Shown here: one piece after another, positions 5,930-15,942 of the stretch | How positions within the stretch are numbered: position 1 is the stretch's first letter | How the letters are laid out: every line of letters starts with the position of its first letter | Assembly (NCBI RefSeq): GCF_026283925.1 | Contig: NZ_JAPDPF010000006.1 | Coordinates: forward strand, 1 to 64,000 | Source of the DNA: Dyella halodurans | Lineage (GTDB): Bacteria; Pseudomonadota; Gammaproteobacteria; Xanthomonadales; Rhodanobacteraceae | Reading direction: 5' to 3' | DNA: 64,000 nucleotides | Notes under the pieces: model-generated | The model's input: only the letters and a program-made list of their open reading frames with translations | What the model was told of the DNA's origin: nothing | The model's database searches: none | Made by a program: the position numbers and the translations under genes

Positions 5930-8259
5930 GCCCTATCGCGACCTCACGATTCTTCCGGTGCGTGGCCATCGTGTGGCTGGCCGCGACGGGCGCGGTCGTT
6001 GCAGCGCCAGCCATCCCCGCGTGGTCGTTGCTGCCGCAGCCGGCAAAGCTCAGCCCCGCCGGATCGGGCGCGGCCACGATCGCCGATGGTGCTGTGGTCT
6101 CGGTGCGCGGCGCGGATCGCGCACAAGTGCAGTCCATGGCGGAGCGCTTCGTGCAGCGCGTGGCCGACACCAATGGATTGCATTTGCGGCTGGCGGCTAC
6201 GGGCGCCGCGCATCCTGCGATCGCCTTCGACGTCGAGCCAAACGCCGATGTCACCGACGACGCCGGCTATCGCATCACAGTGGATGACGGCGGCATCCTG
6301 GTCACGGCGCGTACGCCGCGCGGTGCGTTTTATGGCAGCGTCACGCTGGCGCAGTTGCTGACGCCAGCGGGATGGACGCGTGGCGCGCCGGTCGCGGTGG
6401 CGCATGGCGTCATCGACGATCACCCGCGTTTCGCATGGCGCGCCTTGCTGCTCGACTCCGGGCGACACTACCAGAGCGTGGCCGAGATCAAGCAGCTGAT
6501 CGACTGGATGTCGCTGCACAAGCTCAACGTGTTGCTGTGGCACCTGACCGAAGACCAGGGCTGGCGCCTCGACATCCCCAAGTATCCCGAGCTCACCAAA
6601 ATCGGCGCCTGTCGCAAGGCGGTGGGCTTCGATCGCGAACTGACCGGCTCTGCCGAGCAACCCTATTGCGGCTTTTATACGGAGGCCGACGCGCGCGACA
6701 TCGTGCGTTACGCCGCCGAGCGTTATGTGGAGGTGGTACCGGAAATCGATCTTCCCGGGCATATGCAGGCCGCCGTCGCCACCTATCCGTGGCTGGGCGT
6801 GACCGGCCAGCGTCCGCCGGTATGGACCGAGTGGGGCGTCAGCCCGTGGCTGCTCAAGCCCAATGAAAAGACTCTGCAGTTTGTCGACGACGTGCTCGAT
6901 GAAGTGATGCGGCTGTTTCCTTCGCGCTACATCTCCATTGGTGGCGACGAGGCGGACAAGCAGCAGTGGAATGCGTCGCCCGAGGTGCAGGCGCAGATGC
7001 GCAAGCTGGGCCTGGCGAACATGGATCAGCTGCAAGGCTGGTTCACCCAGCAAGTTGCCGCCCACCTGATCAAGGCCGGGCGTACGCCGGTGGGCTGGGA
7101 TGACGAGCTGGTCGCGGGCGCAACGCTGCCGGCAGCGGAAGTGGTGATGTCCTGGCACGGCGACGACAACGAGCGCGTGGCGCTTACTGCGATCAAGCAA
7201 GGCCACGACGTGGTCATGACGCCGCAGGAATCGCTGTACTTCGACCACGTGCAGTCCGACCGACCCGACGAATGGCCGGGGCCGCCGCCGGCGGCGACGC
7301 TGCGGCAAGCGTACGACACGGTCGTCATCCCGAACGGCGCGAGTGCGGCTGAAGCCAAACGCATCATCGGCGTGCAGGCGGGGCTCTGGGCCGAGCAGAT
7401 GCCAACCTTTGCACACGACCAGCACGCGGTATTCCCGCGCGTCGCGGCGCTGGCGGAGCTTGGCTGGTCGCCTGCGCAGGCGCACGACTGGGATGGCTTT
7501 CTGCAACGCATGCCGGCGGAACTGGCCCGTTACCGCGCGCTCGGCATCGGCTATGCCGACAGTGCGTTTGCACCCGCCTTTCAGGTGACGGCGAGCGAGG
7601 GTGGGTTCCGGGTCGAGTTGGCCAATCAGGTCGGATTCGGCACCCTGCGTTACACCACGGATGGCTCCGCACCGACCAGCCGATCCACGCCGTACTCCCG
7701 GCCGCTCACGCTGGCGCGCGATGCGACCCTGCGCGCGGCGACGTTTGCGGCGGACGGCTTCGAGCTGGCCGCGCCACGCGCGCTGGTGCTGGACGAAACC
7801 ACCTTGCTGAGCCGCGACAGCAGCGCGCTGGCGACCTGCTCGCAGCAGCCGGGCTCGCGCCTGGAAGGCAGCAAGCCGGCGACGGGACCGCGGCCGCTCT
7901 ATTCCGTCGACATCGGCAACGCCTGTTGGCTCTGGCCGCAAGCGTCCTTGGACGGCACCAGGCATGTGGCCATGACGGTCGAACGCATGCCATGGCGTTT
8001 CGGTGACGAGGCCAAGGACGCCGTGGTACGCCACCCGGCCGATGCGGCCGGTGAGTTCGAGATCCATGCGGATTCCTGTACAGGGCCGCTGCTTGCCCGT
8101 TTGCCGCTGGGGAGTGCGGCGCGGGCCAACGGGCAAGTTCGTCTTGATGCACAAGTGGCCATGCCGGCGGGGGCCGGCGCGCGCGACCTGTGTGTGTTTG
8201 CTACCGGCGATCCACGCCAGGGGCAGTGGGCGTTGGCGCGGATCGCGTTTTCGAAATAA
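5926..8259 (+). CDS. Beta-N-acetylhexosaminidase, GH20 (exported)
   Basis: A 777-residue protein with a signal peptide (MSPIATSRFFRCVAIVWLAA, then cleavage near VVA-AP). It has a GH20b-like N-terminal domain and a GH20 catalytic barrel from about residue 165 (HPRFAWRALLLDSGRHYQSV). The catalytic Asp-Glu pair is D341-E342 in SIGGDEADKQQW. It should remove terminal GlcNAc from chitooligosaccharides in the periplasm. The C-terminal 230 residues include a chitobiase-type FN3-like segment with LRYTTDGSAPTSRSTPYS. It starts inside the glk stop codon and is the second gene of the chitosan/chitin locus. Confidence 0.93.
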   Translation: MSPIATSRFFRCVAIVWLAATGAVVAAPAIPAWSLLPQPAKLSPAGSGAATIADGAVVSVRGADRAQVQSMAERFVQRVADTNGLHLRLAATGAAHPAIAFDVEPNADVTDDAGYRITVDDGGILVTARTPRGAFYGSVTLAQLLTPAGWTRGAPVAVAHGVIDDHPRFAWRALLLDSGRHYQSVAEIKQLIDWMSLHKLNVLLWHLTEDQGWRLDIPKYPELTKIGACRKAVGFDRELTGSAEQPYCGFYTEADARDIVRYAAERYVEVVPEIDLPGHMQAAVATYPWLGVTGQRPPVWTEWGVSPWLLKPNEKTLQFVDDVLDEVMRLFPSRYISIGGDEADKQQWNASPEVQAQMRKLGLANMDQLQGWFTQQVAAHLIKAGRTPVGWDDELVAGATLPAAEVVMSWHGDDNERVALTAIKQGHDVVMTPQESLYFDHVQSDRPDEWPGPPPAATLRQAYDTVVIPNGASAAEAKRIIGVQAGLWAEQMPTFAHDQHAVFPRVAALAELGWSPAQAHDWDGFLQRMPAELARYRALGIGYADSAFAPAFQVTASEGGFRVELANQVGFGTLRYTTDGSAPTSRSTPYSRPLTLARDATLRAATFAADGFELAAPRALVLDETTLLSRDSSALATCSQQPGSRLEGSKPATGPRPLYSVDIGNACWLWPQASLDGTRHVAMTVERMPWRFGDEAKDAVVRHPADAAGEFEIHADSCTGPLLARLPLGSAARANGQVRLDAQVAMPAGAGARDLCVFATGDPRQGQWALARIAFSK

Positions 8260-8267
8260 GCGGAAGG

Positions 8268-8284
8268 CGGGACGGGGGTCCCGC
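8268..8284 (+). repeat. Small GC-rich hairpin after the hexosaminidase gene
   Basis: Arms GCGGGAC and GTCCCGC around a GGGG loop, nine bases after the stop. There is no T-run, so it is probably an RNA-stabilising or attenuating hairpin rather than an intrinsic terminator. Confidence 0.4.
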
Positions 8285-8456
8285 GCCGTGGCAGCACAGT
8301 GAACGGCTTTGGCTCGCGTAGCCAGGGTTGGGGACATCGAGAAGTTGCATTACGACGGCGTGCGCACTTGCAGGCACCGCCGGGCCCTACGCGTTTTTCT
8401 TGAAACACCACGGAGCAGTTGAGGTTCGACAGGCAACACCAACGAGGTCAAAGCCC

Positions 8457-11400
8457 ATGCCAAGCGCACTTCGCAAACATCCATTGTCATTCGCCGTCAC
8501 CATGTCGCTGTTCGCCGCCGTGTCGACGTCGGCTGCAGCATCGACCTTCTTCGACGCCCAGGCGGACGACCAGGCCACGCAGAGCAGCACGGCGCAAACG
8601 GCGCCAACGCCGCCTCCCGATGCCAAGAAAGCAGACGGCAAGGCCGACAGCAGCGACGCGGAGAAGAACGCGGTCACGTTGTCGACGGTGGCCGTCTCCG
8701 GCGTGCGCGCGTCGCAGATCCGCGCGATTGACCTGAAACGCGATGCGACGAACATTCAGGACAGCATCACGGCGGAAAACATCGGCGCGCTGCCCGACAC
8801 CACGATCACTGACTCGCTCCAGCGCGTTACCGGCGTGCAGATCAACCGCGATGCCGGTGTAGGTACCTCGGTCGACGTGCGTGGCCTGCCCCAGGTCGGC
8901 ACCATGCTGAATGGCGAAGTGTTCATCACGGCCGACCAGATCGATTCGCAGCAGCCCGACTTCACCATGTTGCCGTCCACGCTGTTCCATGGCGTGGACG
9001 TGATCAAGTCATCCAGCGCCAACCTGACCGATGGCGGCATCAGCGGCGCCATCGACCTGCACACCTATCGCCCGTGGGATCTTCCCAGCGGTTTCACCTA
9101 TAGCTATTCGGCCAACGGCGAGCGCGGCACCACCACCAATCATTGGGGTCCCGAGGCCAATGGCCTGATCTCGTTCAACGACGGTGGCCATTGGGGCCTG
9201 CTGGTATCCGCCGATTACTCCGACACCCGGCGCATGAACGCCACCGAGGGTCTCGACCAGTATGGCGTGGTGCTCAATGGCGAAAACGCGGCCAGCGCGG
9301 GCGGCTACAACGGCTTCCTGACCCCGTGGAACGGCGCGCCCATTCCATCGAAGATCGTCCAGAACGCCGACGGCAGCGTCGACGTCAATGGCGACGGCAA
9401 GTCCAACGGCGTGTTCATGGGCAGCCAGGACATCGGCCTCAATGACATCATCACCCAGCGCAAGCGCAAGTCCGGCAATGCCTCGTTCCAGATGGACCTT
9501 GGCAGCGGCTTCAGCCTGACCAGCGATTTCTTCTACTCGCAGCAGCGTGAGTACGATCGCAACTACGGCATCCAGTTCAATTCCACCAACTGGCAGGGCG
9601 CCACCTACGTGCCGCTGCAGTCGCGCAATACCGGCAGCCCTGCGCTCGGCCAGTACGGCACGCCAGATCCAGGCTGGGAGGGCTCGCAGATATTCACCAC
9701 GCAGGTCTACCAGAAGTGGCCGGGCGACGTGGAGTCGTATTCGCAGATCATCCAGAAAAACTCGACGGCGAAGAACTTCAACCTGCAGATGGACTACGAC
9801 AACGGCGGTCCGTTCACGGCGAGCGTGCGTGGCATCCGTGACACGGCGTCGCAAACGAACCAGGAAACCGACGTCAATATCTCCAACTCCGACGGCGCCC
9901 TGTGGCCCAACGTGCTGATGGACGGCGTGGACCCAAGTACCGTGCCGCCCGGTACCTTTGTCTATCCGTCGCAATTGGGCGGCAATCGTGTGTTCAATGC
10001 GAACGGTATGCCGCAGAACACGGTGCCGATCATCGCGAACTTCACTGGCAAGTACATCACCGTCAACCTGCCATCCTCGCTGGCATCCCAGTTCGCCGAC
10101 CCGAACGGCTGGACCATGAAGACGCTGGAGTCCTCCGGCGACTACGACCGCCAGGTGGCGCTGAACGCGCTGCGTTTCGATGGCAAATACGATTTCCAGG
10201 ATGGCTTCAAGCTGGAATTTGGCGTGCGCAACAGCATCCGCAGCGCCAGCAATGATGGCTGGACCCTGGAAACCCCGGTCTACGCGGGCATTGGCGCCAG
10301 CGACCCGGGTGGATGCCTGGTGCGTTACGTCGGTGCCGACGTGGTGTTGAATAGCGGCTCCTGTACGGCCGGCAATGACCAGGGCTACTTCCGCGCAGGA
10401 CCGTTGTCCGCGATCTCGATGCCCAATACGGCGACGCCGCTATCGAGCAATTTCAAGTACTACAGCAACCTGCTGGGCTCGGGCATCAACTTCTGGGCGA
10501 TCGATCCCAACGCCATGGTCAATCCGATTTCCTTCTGGAAGTCGCTCTACCCCGACACCGTCCAGGTGGGTGAGCCCGGCACGACCTGGGCCGTGCGACT
10601 GAAAGAGTTGTCGGGCTATCTGCAGGGCGACTTCAACGGCAGCATGTGGGACATGACGTACAACGGCAATATCGGCGTGCGCCTGATCCACAGCAATCTT
10701 GACGTGACCCAGCATCTGAGTGGTGCTCCGGGTGCGTACGGCGACGAACCGGAGGACGTCGGCACGGCCGTCACCAAGCGCAGTTATCAGGACGTGCTGC
10801 CGTCCCTGAACTTCGCGCTGGATCTGACCGATAGCCTGAAGTTCCGCCTGGCTTATTCCAAGAACATGATGCCGCTGGACCTCAGCACCTGGGCCGGCGG
10901 TTTGCAGCTGAACTACTCGCTGGCAGAGACACCGCAGGGTCCGATCTTCCGTGTCGCCAATGGCACCTCAACCGGCAACCCGAACCTCAACCCCTGGCGC
11001 TCCACCAACTACGGGACGTCGCTGGAGTACTACATCAACCCCACCAGCATGCTCAGCCTCGCGCTGTTCCGCATCGAGGTGGACAGCTTCATCAAGAACG
11101 GCAGCGTGACCAACTGCAGCCTGCCGGACGAGGACGGCGTGGTGCGCGATCATTGCATCGTGATCACCCAGCCCGTGCAGGGCACCGGCAACAGCATCCA
11201 TGGCGCGGAGTTCGATTACCGCCAGGGCTTCACCTTCCTGCCCGGCTTCCTCTCCAAGACCGGCATCCAGGTCAACGCCACCTATGCACCCAGCAACTCC
11301 GGCGAAACGGATTTGTCGGGCAGCAAGATCCCGTTCCAGGACAACTCCACCAAGTCCGGCAACTTCATCGTGTGGTATCAGGACGACCACTTCCAGGCCC

Positions 11401-11660
11401 GTGTCGCCTATAACTATCGCTCGCGCCGCGCGGTGATGGACAGCGTGGGCGGCATCACCGGCATGGAAATGTACGAAGCGCCGCAGCATTACCTCGATGC
11501 GTCGATCTCGTACAAGTTCAACAAATACGCCGAAGTGTTCCTGGACGGCACCAACCTCACCAACGAGTATCAGCGTTACTACCTCGTCTGGCCCGACCAG
11601 CCCGCGCACTCGACGTTCTCCGAGCGCATGGTCATGTTGGGCGTACGCGGCCAGTGGTAA
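8457..11660 (+). CDS. TonB-dependent outer-membrane receptor, probably for chitooligosaccharides
   Basis: A 1067-residue receptor starting at the ATG at 8457 (MPSALRKHPLSFAVTMSLFA), with a signal peptide. A plug domain (about residues 95-230) carries TVAVSGVRASQIRAIDLKRD, NIQDSITAENIGALPD and DVRGLPQVGTMLNGE. It is followed by a 22-strand barrel ending in an aromatic-terminated strand (GVRGQW). The pattern is that of the TonB-Xanth-Caul subgroup used for carbohydrates. It would import oligosaccharides across the outer membrane with TonB energy. The substrate is inferred from the flanking GH20 and GH2 genes. Confidence 0.92.
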   Translation: MPSALRKHPLSFAVTMSLFAAVSTSAAASTFFDAQADDQATQSSTAQTAPTPPPDAKKADGKADSSDAEKNAVTLSTVAVSGVRASQIRAIDLKRDATNIQDSITAENIGALPDTTITDSLQRVTGVQINRDAGVGTSVDVRGLPQVGTMLNGEVFITADQIDSQQPDFTMLPSTLFHGVDVIKSSSANLTDGGISGAIDLHTYRPWDLPSGFTYSYSANGERGTTTNHWGPEANGLISFNDGGHWGLLVSADYSDTRRMNATEGLDQYGVVLNGENAASAGGYNGFLTPWNGAPIPSKIVQNADGSVDVNGDGKSNGVFMGSQDIGLNDIITQRKRKSGNASFQMDLGSGFSLTSDFFYSQQREYDRNYGIQFNSTNWQGATYVPLQSRNTGSPALGQYGTPDPGWEGSQIFTTQVYQKWPGDVESYSQIIQKNSTAKNFNLQMDYDNGGPFTASVRGIRDTASQTNQETDVNISNSDGALWPNVLMDGVDPSTVPPGTFVYPSQLGGNRVFNANGMPQNTVPIIANFTGKYITVNLPSSLASQFADPNGWTMKTLESSGDYDRQVALNALRFDGKYDFQDGFKLEFGVRNSIRSASNDGWTLETPVYAGIGASDPGGCLVRYVGADVVLNSGSCTAGNDQGYFRAGPLSAISMPNTATPLSSNFKYYSNLLGSGINFWAIDPNAMVNPISFWKSLYPDTVQVGEPGTTWAVRLKELSGYLQGDFNGSMWDMTYNGNIGVRLIHSNLDVTQHLSGAPGAYGDEPEDVGTAVTKRSYQDVLPSLNFALDLTDSLKFRLAYSKNMMPLDLSTWAGGLQLNYSLAETPQGPIFRVANGTSTGNPNLNPWRSTNYGTSLEYYINPTSMLSLALFRIEVDSFIKNGSVTNCSLPDEDGVVRDHCIVITQPVQGTGNSIHGAEFDYRQGFTFLPGFLSKTGIQVNATYAPSNSGETDLSGSKIPFQDNSTKSGNFIVWYQDDHFQARVAYNYRSRRAVMDSVGGITGMEMYEAPQHYLDASISYKFNKYAEVFLDGTNLTNEYQRYYLVWPDQPAHSTFSERMVMLGVRGQW

Positions 11661-11694
11661 GCGGAGCAGCTTCCCACCTCGGCCCCGGCTGACC

Positions 11695-11732
11695 GGTGGC
11701 ACCGTTCCTGCCCTCGCGGGAACGGTGCCACC
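11695..11732 (+). repeat. 14-bp stem hairpin between receptor and permease genes
   Basis: The arm GGTGGCACCGTTCC (11695-11708) pairs perfectly with GGAACGGTGCCACC (11719-11732). No T-run follows. It could set the different expression of the receptor and the downstream genes by protecting or attenuating the transcript. Confidence 0.55.
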
Positions 11733-11782
11733 ACGGCTCGGGCTGAGTCCGGATTCACAAGATCGCCCTTTGGGATAGCTCC

Positions 11783-13210
11783 ATGGATACTCCACTCGCA
11801 CCCCACCACGACCAGGCAAGCATGCAGGACTCCAGCGCGCCCCGATCCGCTCGCGACAACGCCTTCCATCGTTCCATCGGCGTGTTCTCGGGTACCGCGA
11901 TCAATATGACCCAGATGTGCGGCATCGGGCCGTTCATCACCATCCCCATCATGGTCGCCGCGATGGGCGGCCCGCAGGCGATCATTGGCTGGATCGTCGG
12001 CGCCATCCTGGCCATGGCCGACGGCCTGGTCTGGGCCGAGCTTGGCGCGGCCATGCCGGGTTCCGGCGGAACCTATGTCTATCTGCGTGAGGCGTTCCAG
12101 TATCGCACCGGCAAGCTGATGCCGTTCCTGTTCATCTGGACCATGCTGCTGGCGATCCCCCTGCTGATGTCCACCGGCATCATCGGCATGGTGGAGTATC
12201 TGGGCTTCTTCTTCCCCAACCTGGGCTGGTGGCCAGTGCATCTGATCGGCGTGGCGGCCACCGTCGTGGTCACCTGGTTGCTCTACCGTCGCATCGAATC
12301 CGTACGCTCGATCACCATCGCCTTGTGGATCATCATGCTGGTCTCCGTCGTCGGCGTGACCGCGGCGGGTTTCTCACACTTCAATGCGGGCTTTGCCTTT
12401 GCCTACCCGGCCGACACGTTCGGCAGCCACTTCCTGGTCGGACTCGGGGCTGGCCTGATCATCGGCATCTACGACTATCTCGGCTACAACACCACCGCCT
12501 ATATCGGCGACGAGCTGCGCGATCCCGGCCGGACCATGCCCAGGTCGATCATCATCTCGGTGATCGCGATGATGTTTATCTACCTTCTGCTCAACATCAG
12601 CGTGCTTGGCGTGGCGCCGTGGCAGGAAATCGCGCAGTCCAAGTCGGTAGCGTCGCTGGTGGTGGAGCGTAGTTGGGGGCATGTGGCCGCCGCCGTCATG
12701 ACCGTGCTCATCATCGTGACCGCGTTCGCCTCGGTGTTCACCGGCCTGCTGGGTGGCTCGCGCGTACCGTTCCAGGCAGCGCAGGACAAGGTGTTCCTGT
12801 CGGTGTTTGCGAACCTGCACGCCAAGCACGGCTTCCCGCACGTGGCCCTGCTGACGATGGGCGTGGTGACCGCCATCGGCACGTTCTTTGACCTGACCGA
12901 AGTCATCAACATGCTGCTGGCCGCGACCATCATCGTGCAGTCGCTGGCGCAGATTGCCGCCCTGGTGGTGCTGCGCAAGCGCCAGCCGGATCTCGCGCGC
13001 CCGTACAAGCAATGGCTTTACCCCGTGCCATGCGTGATCGCGCTGCTGGGGTGGGTCTATGTATACGTGTCTGCCTCCACCTTGTCGCTGATCCTATCCG
13101 GCCTGTGGATCATCGCCGGCCTGGTGGTGTTTGCGATCTGGGCCAGGCTCAACCAGTCCTGGCCGTTCGCGCCGACTGAAATACGCGAAACCTATCTCGG
13201 GAAGCAGTGA
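11783..13210 (+). CDS. APC-superfamily permease
   Basis: A 475-residue inner-membrane protein with about 12 hydrophobic helices and the APC signature early on (GIGPFITIPIMVAAMGGPQ, AELGAAMPGSGGTYVYLREA). Members carry amino acids, polyamines or amino sugars by proton exchange. Here it lies between a TonB receptor and an exo-glucosaminidase in one plus-strand run, so import of glucosamine or a chitosan-derived compound is plausible. That is inferred from context alone. Four bases separate its stop from the next start, pointing to one transcript. Confidence 0.85.
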   Translation: MDTPLAPHHDQASMQDSSAPRSARDNAFHRSIGVFSGTAINMTQMCGIGPFITIPIMVAAMGGPQAIIGWIVGAILAMADGLVWAELGAAMPGSGGTYVYLREAFQYRTGKLMPFLFIWTMLLAIPLLMSTGIIGMVEYLGFFFPNLGWWPVHLIGVAATVVVTWLLYRRIESVRSITIALWIIMLVSVVGVTAAGFSHFNAGFAFAYPADTFGSHFLVGLGAGLIIGIYDYLGYNTTAYIGDELRDPGRTMPRSIIISVIAMMFIYLLLNISVLGVAPWQEIAQSKSVASLVVERSWGHVAAAVMTVLIIVTAFASVFTGLLGGSRVPFQAAQDKVFLSVFANLHAKHGFPHVALLTMGVVTAIGTFFDLTEVINMLLAATIIVQSLAQIAALVVLRKRQPDLARPYKQWLYPVPCVIALLGWVYVYVSASTLSLILSGLWIIAGLVVFAIWARLNQSWPFAPTEIRETYLGKQ

Positions 13211-13214
13211 CTCC

Positions 13215-15926
13215 ATGCAAACTCCAGCCAGGCACGCGCTTTGGATGGTGCTCGCGGTGGCGATATCCGCCGCGCCAGCCGCCCACGCCCAAACCACTTA
13301 CGCCCCCACCCAGGTAGCCACCGACGTCGGCTCCCTCACGACCATCAAGCACTGGCACATCCAGGACAGTGCGAAGGCACAACAAGGTGGCGCCGACATC
13401 TCCGCCACCGGCTTCTCCACCAAGGGCTGGTACCCGGTGAGTGGTCGGGCAACCGTGATGGCCGGGCTGTTGGAAAACGGCACGTTCAAGAACGACGTGT
13501 TCTACAGCGACAACCTGCGCGCGGTGCAGGTGCCGGACGCCAGTGGCAATCTCTTCGTGACGCCCTGGTGGTACCGCACCGAATTCACGCTGCCGGAGAA
13601 CCAGACGGGCAGGCATACCCTGCTGCGCACCAACGGCATCATCGCCAGCGCCGACCTGTGGCTAAACGGGCATCAGGTCGCCGACCACGCCGACGTGGCC
13701 GGCGCCTATCCCGTGCACGAGCTCGACGTGACGCCCTGGGTAGGCCCAGGCGCCAACGCCCTCGCCATGCAAGTGCATCCGGCCGATCCGAGACAGAGCC
13801 TGTCAATTGGCTGGGTGGACTGGAACCCCACGCCTCCGGACAACAACATGGGCCCATGGCGCGGTGTCGACATCGTGCAGACCGGACCTGTCGCGCTGAG
13901 CTTTCCACAGGTGCTTTCGACGCTGCCGCTGCCCGATCTCTCGCATGCCGCGCTAACCGTGAAGGTCACCGCCAGGAACCTCGACACGGTGGCGCACGAT
14001 GCGACGATCTCCGGCACGGCGGCCGGCGTTTCCATGCAGCAGACCGTCCATCTCGCGCCCGGACAAAGCCAGGTCGTTTCGTTCTCACCCTCGACCACGC
14101 CGGGCCTCGCGCTCGATCACCCGAAGATCTGGTGGCCGGTCGGCATGGGCGAGCACCCGCTGTACCAGCTCGAGATGACGGCTGTCGTCGATGGCTCGCC
14201 CTCCGACCGGGCCGCCACCACGTTCGGCATACGCAGCGTCACTTCCAGCCTGACCAAGCAGGGCTATCGGCAGTTCTTCATCAACGGCAAACCCCTGCTG
14301 ATCCGCGGTGGCGGCTGGGCGCCAGACATGTTCCTGCGCGATGACCCCGCGCGCATGGAGGCGGAGTTCAGCTATGTCGCCAACCTCGGCCTCAACACCA
14401 TCCGCAGCGAAGGCAAGCTGGAGAACCAGCGCTTCTACGATCTCGCCGACCGCAACGGCATCATGGTATTGGCGGGCTGGGAGTGCTGCGATAAATGGGA
14501 GTCGGCGGCGAAGACCGGCGGCTCCCCTTGGAGTGCGGCCGACCTGAAAGTCGCACAAGACTCCATGGCCAGCGAGGCACGCCTGCTGCGCAACCATCCC
14601 TCGGTGATCGGCTTCTATATCGGCAGTGACAACGCGCCGCCGCCGCCGATTGCAAAGATGTACGTCGATACCTTGCGCGCCGAGGATTGGTCCTTGCCGA
14701 TCATCTCGGCCGCTGCCGACCAGGGGACCGCCGAGACCGGCCCCTCCGGCATGAAGATGGCCGGCCCGTACGACTGGATTCCGCCGGCCTACTGGTACGC
14801 CGACAAGCTTGGCGGCGCGTTCGGCTTTGATTCGGAAGTCAGTGCGGGCGCCGATATCCCACGGCTGGATGACCTCAAGCGCATGCTGTCGCCGCAGGAG
14901 CAGGAAGCGCTGTGGAAATCGCCGGAGGCGCGGCAGTACCACGCCTCCGCAGACTGGTCGACCTTCGCCGTGCTGACGCCGTTCGACAAGGCGCTGGCCG
15001 CTCGCTACGGCGCGCCCACCAGCCTCGCCGACTATGTCGCCAAGGCCCAGCTCGACAACTACGATAACGTCCGCGCCCAGTTCGAGGCATTCAACGCGCG
15101 CATGGACGCCGCCAAGCCAGCGACCGGCGTCATCTACTGGATGCTCAACAACGCGTGGCCCTCGCTGCACTGGCACTTGTACGACTACTACATGAACCCC
15201 GCCGGCGCCTATTTCGGCGCCAAGAAAGCGAACGAGCTGGTGCACATCCAGTATTCGTACGACTCGAACAGCATCGTGCTGGTGAACCACGCGCTGGACG
15301 ATGCCCATGGCCTGCAGGCCAGCATCCGTGTGCGCAACCTGGACGGCAGCGTGCGTTTCGAGAAGCACCTGCAAGGCATCGACCTCGCGGGCAACCACAC
15401 GCAGGCATTGGCAACGCTGCCGGCCATCGCCAACCTGTCCCACGTGTATTTCATCGAGCTCGAGCTGGCCGCTGCGGACGGCAAGCCGGTCAGCCGAAAT
15501 GTCTATTGGCTGTCCACCAAACAGGACGTGCTCGATTGGCCGCATTCGACCTGGTACCTCACCCCGGTGACGAAGTATGCAGACCTCACCGCGCTGCAGT
15601 CGTTGCCGGCCGCGACCACCGAGGTGCACGCCACCACGCGGCGCGAGGGCAATGAGGATGTCACCACGGTCACTCTATCGGTGCCCGCATCGTCCAAGGC
15701 CGTGGCGCTATTCCTGCACGTGTCGATCAGGCGTGGCGCCCACGGCGACCTTGCGCTGCCGATACGCTGGACTGACAATGACGTCACGCTTTGGCCCGGT
15801 GAATCGATGGTCCTGACCGCGCGATACGCAGCGCAGGGAACGGCCGAACCTGTCGTCGAAGTGAGCGGGTGGAACGTTCCTGTCCAAAGCGTGGCGGCGG
15901 GCGCTACGCAGGGGACAGCTCATTGA
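13215..15926 (+). CDS. Exo-beta-D-glucosaminidase, GH2 (CsxA-like)
   Basis: A 903-residue exported enzyme (signal peptide MQTPARHALWMVLAVAISAA, cleavage near AHA-QTT). It has the GH2 layout of sugar-binding, Ig-like and TIM-barrel domains. It closely follows the Amycolatopsis exo-chitosanase CsxA: the acid/base Asp is D472 in IGSDNAP and the nucleophile is E541 in FDSEVSAG. An Asp acid/base is the hallmark of this GH2 subgroup. It should release glucosamine from the non-reducing end of chitosan oligomers. The conserved GMKMAGPYDW and SLHWHLYDYYMNPAGAYFG stretches support this over beta-mannosidase. Confidence 0.88.
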   Translation: MQTPARHALWMVLAVAISAAPAAHAQTTYAPTQVATDVGSLTTIKHWHIQDSAKAQQGGADISATGFSTKGWYPVSGRATVMAGLLENGTFKNDVFYSDNLRAVQVPDASGNLFVTPWWYRTEFTLPENQTGRHTLLRTNGIIASADLWLNGHQVADHADVAGAYPVHELDVTPWVGPGANALAMQVHPADPRQSLSIGWVDWNPTPPDNNMGPWRGVDIVQTGPVALSFPQVLSTLPLPDLSHAALTVKVTARNLDTVAHDATISGTAAGVSMQQTVHLAPGQSQVVSFSPSTTPGLALDHPKIWWPVGMGEHPLYQLEMTAVVDGSPSDRAATTFGIRSVTSSLTKQGYRQFFINGKPLLIRGGGWAPDMFLRDDPARMEAEFSYVANLGLNTIRSEGKLENQRFYDLADRNGIMVLAGWECCDKWESAAKTGGSPWSAADLKVAQDSMASEARLLRNHPSVIGFYIGSDNAPPPPIAKMYVDTLRAEDWSLPIISAAADQGTAETGPSGMKMAGPYDWIPPAYWYADKLGGAFGFDSEVSAGADIPRLDDLKRMLSPQEQEALWKSPEARQYHASADWSTFAVLTPFDKALAARYGAPTSLADYVAKAQLDNYDNVRAQFEAFNARMDAAKPATGVIYWMLNNAWPSLHWHLYDYYMNPAGAYFGAKKANELVHIQYSYDSNSIVLVNHALDDAHGLQASIRVRNLDGSVRFEKHLQGIDLAGNHTQALATLPAIANLSHVYFIELELAAADGKPVSRNVYWLSTKQDVLDWPHSTWYLTPVTKYADLTALQSLPAATTEVHATTRREGNEDVTTVTLSVPASSKAVALFLHVSIRRGAHGDLALPIRWTDNDVTLWPGESMVLTARYAAQGTAEPVVEVSGWNVPVQSVAAGATQGTAH

Positions 15927-15942
15927 AGACGCAAAGGCTTCC

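Noticed and set aside
5944-8337. 797-codon minus-strand open frame opposite the hexosaminidase gene
   Set aside because: It is an antisense shadow of a clearly identified GH20 gene, with Arg-rich composition and no domain pattern.
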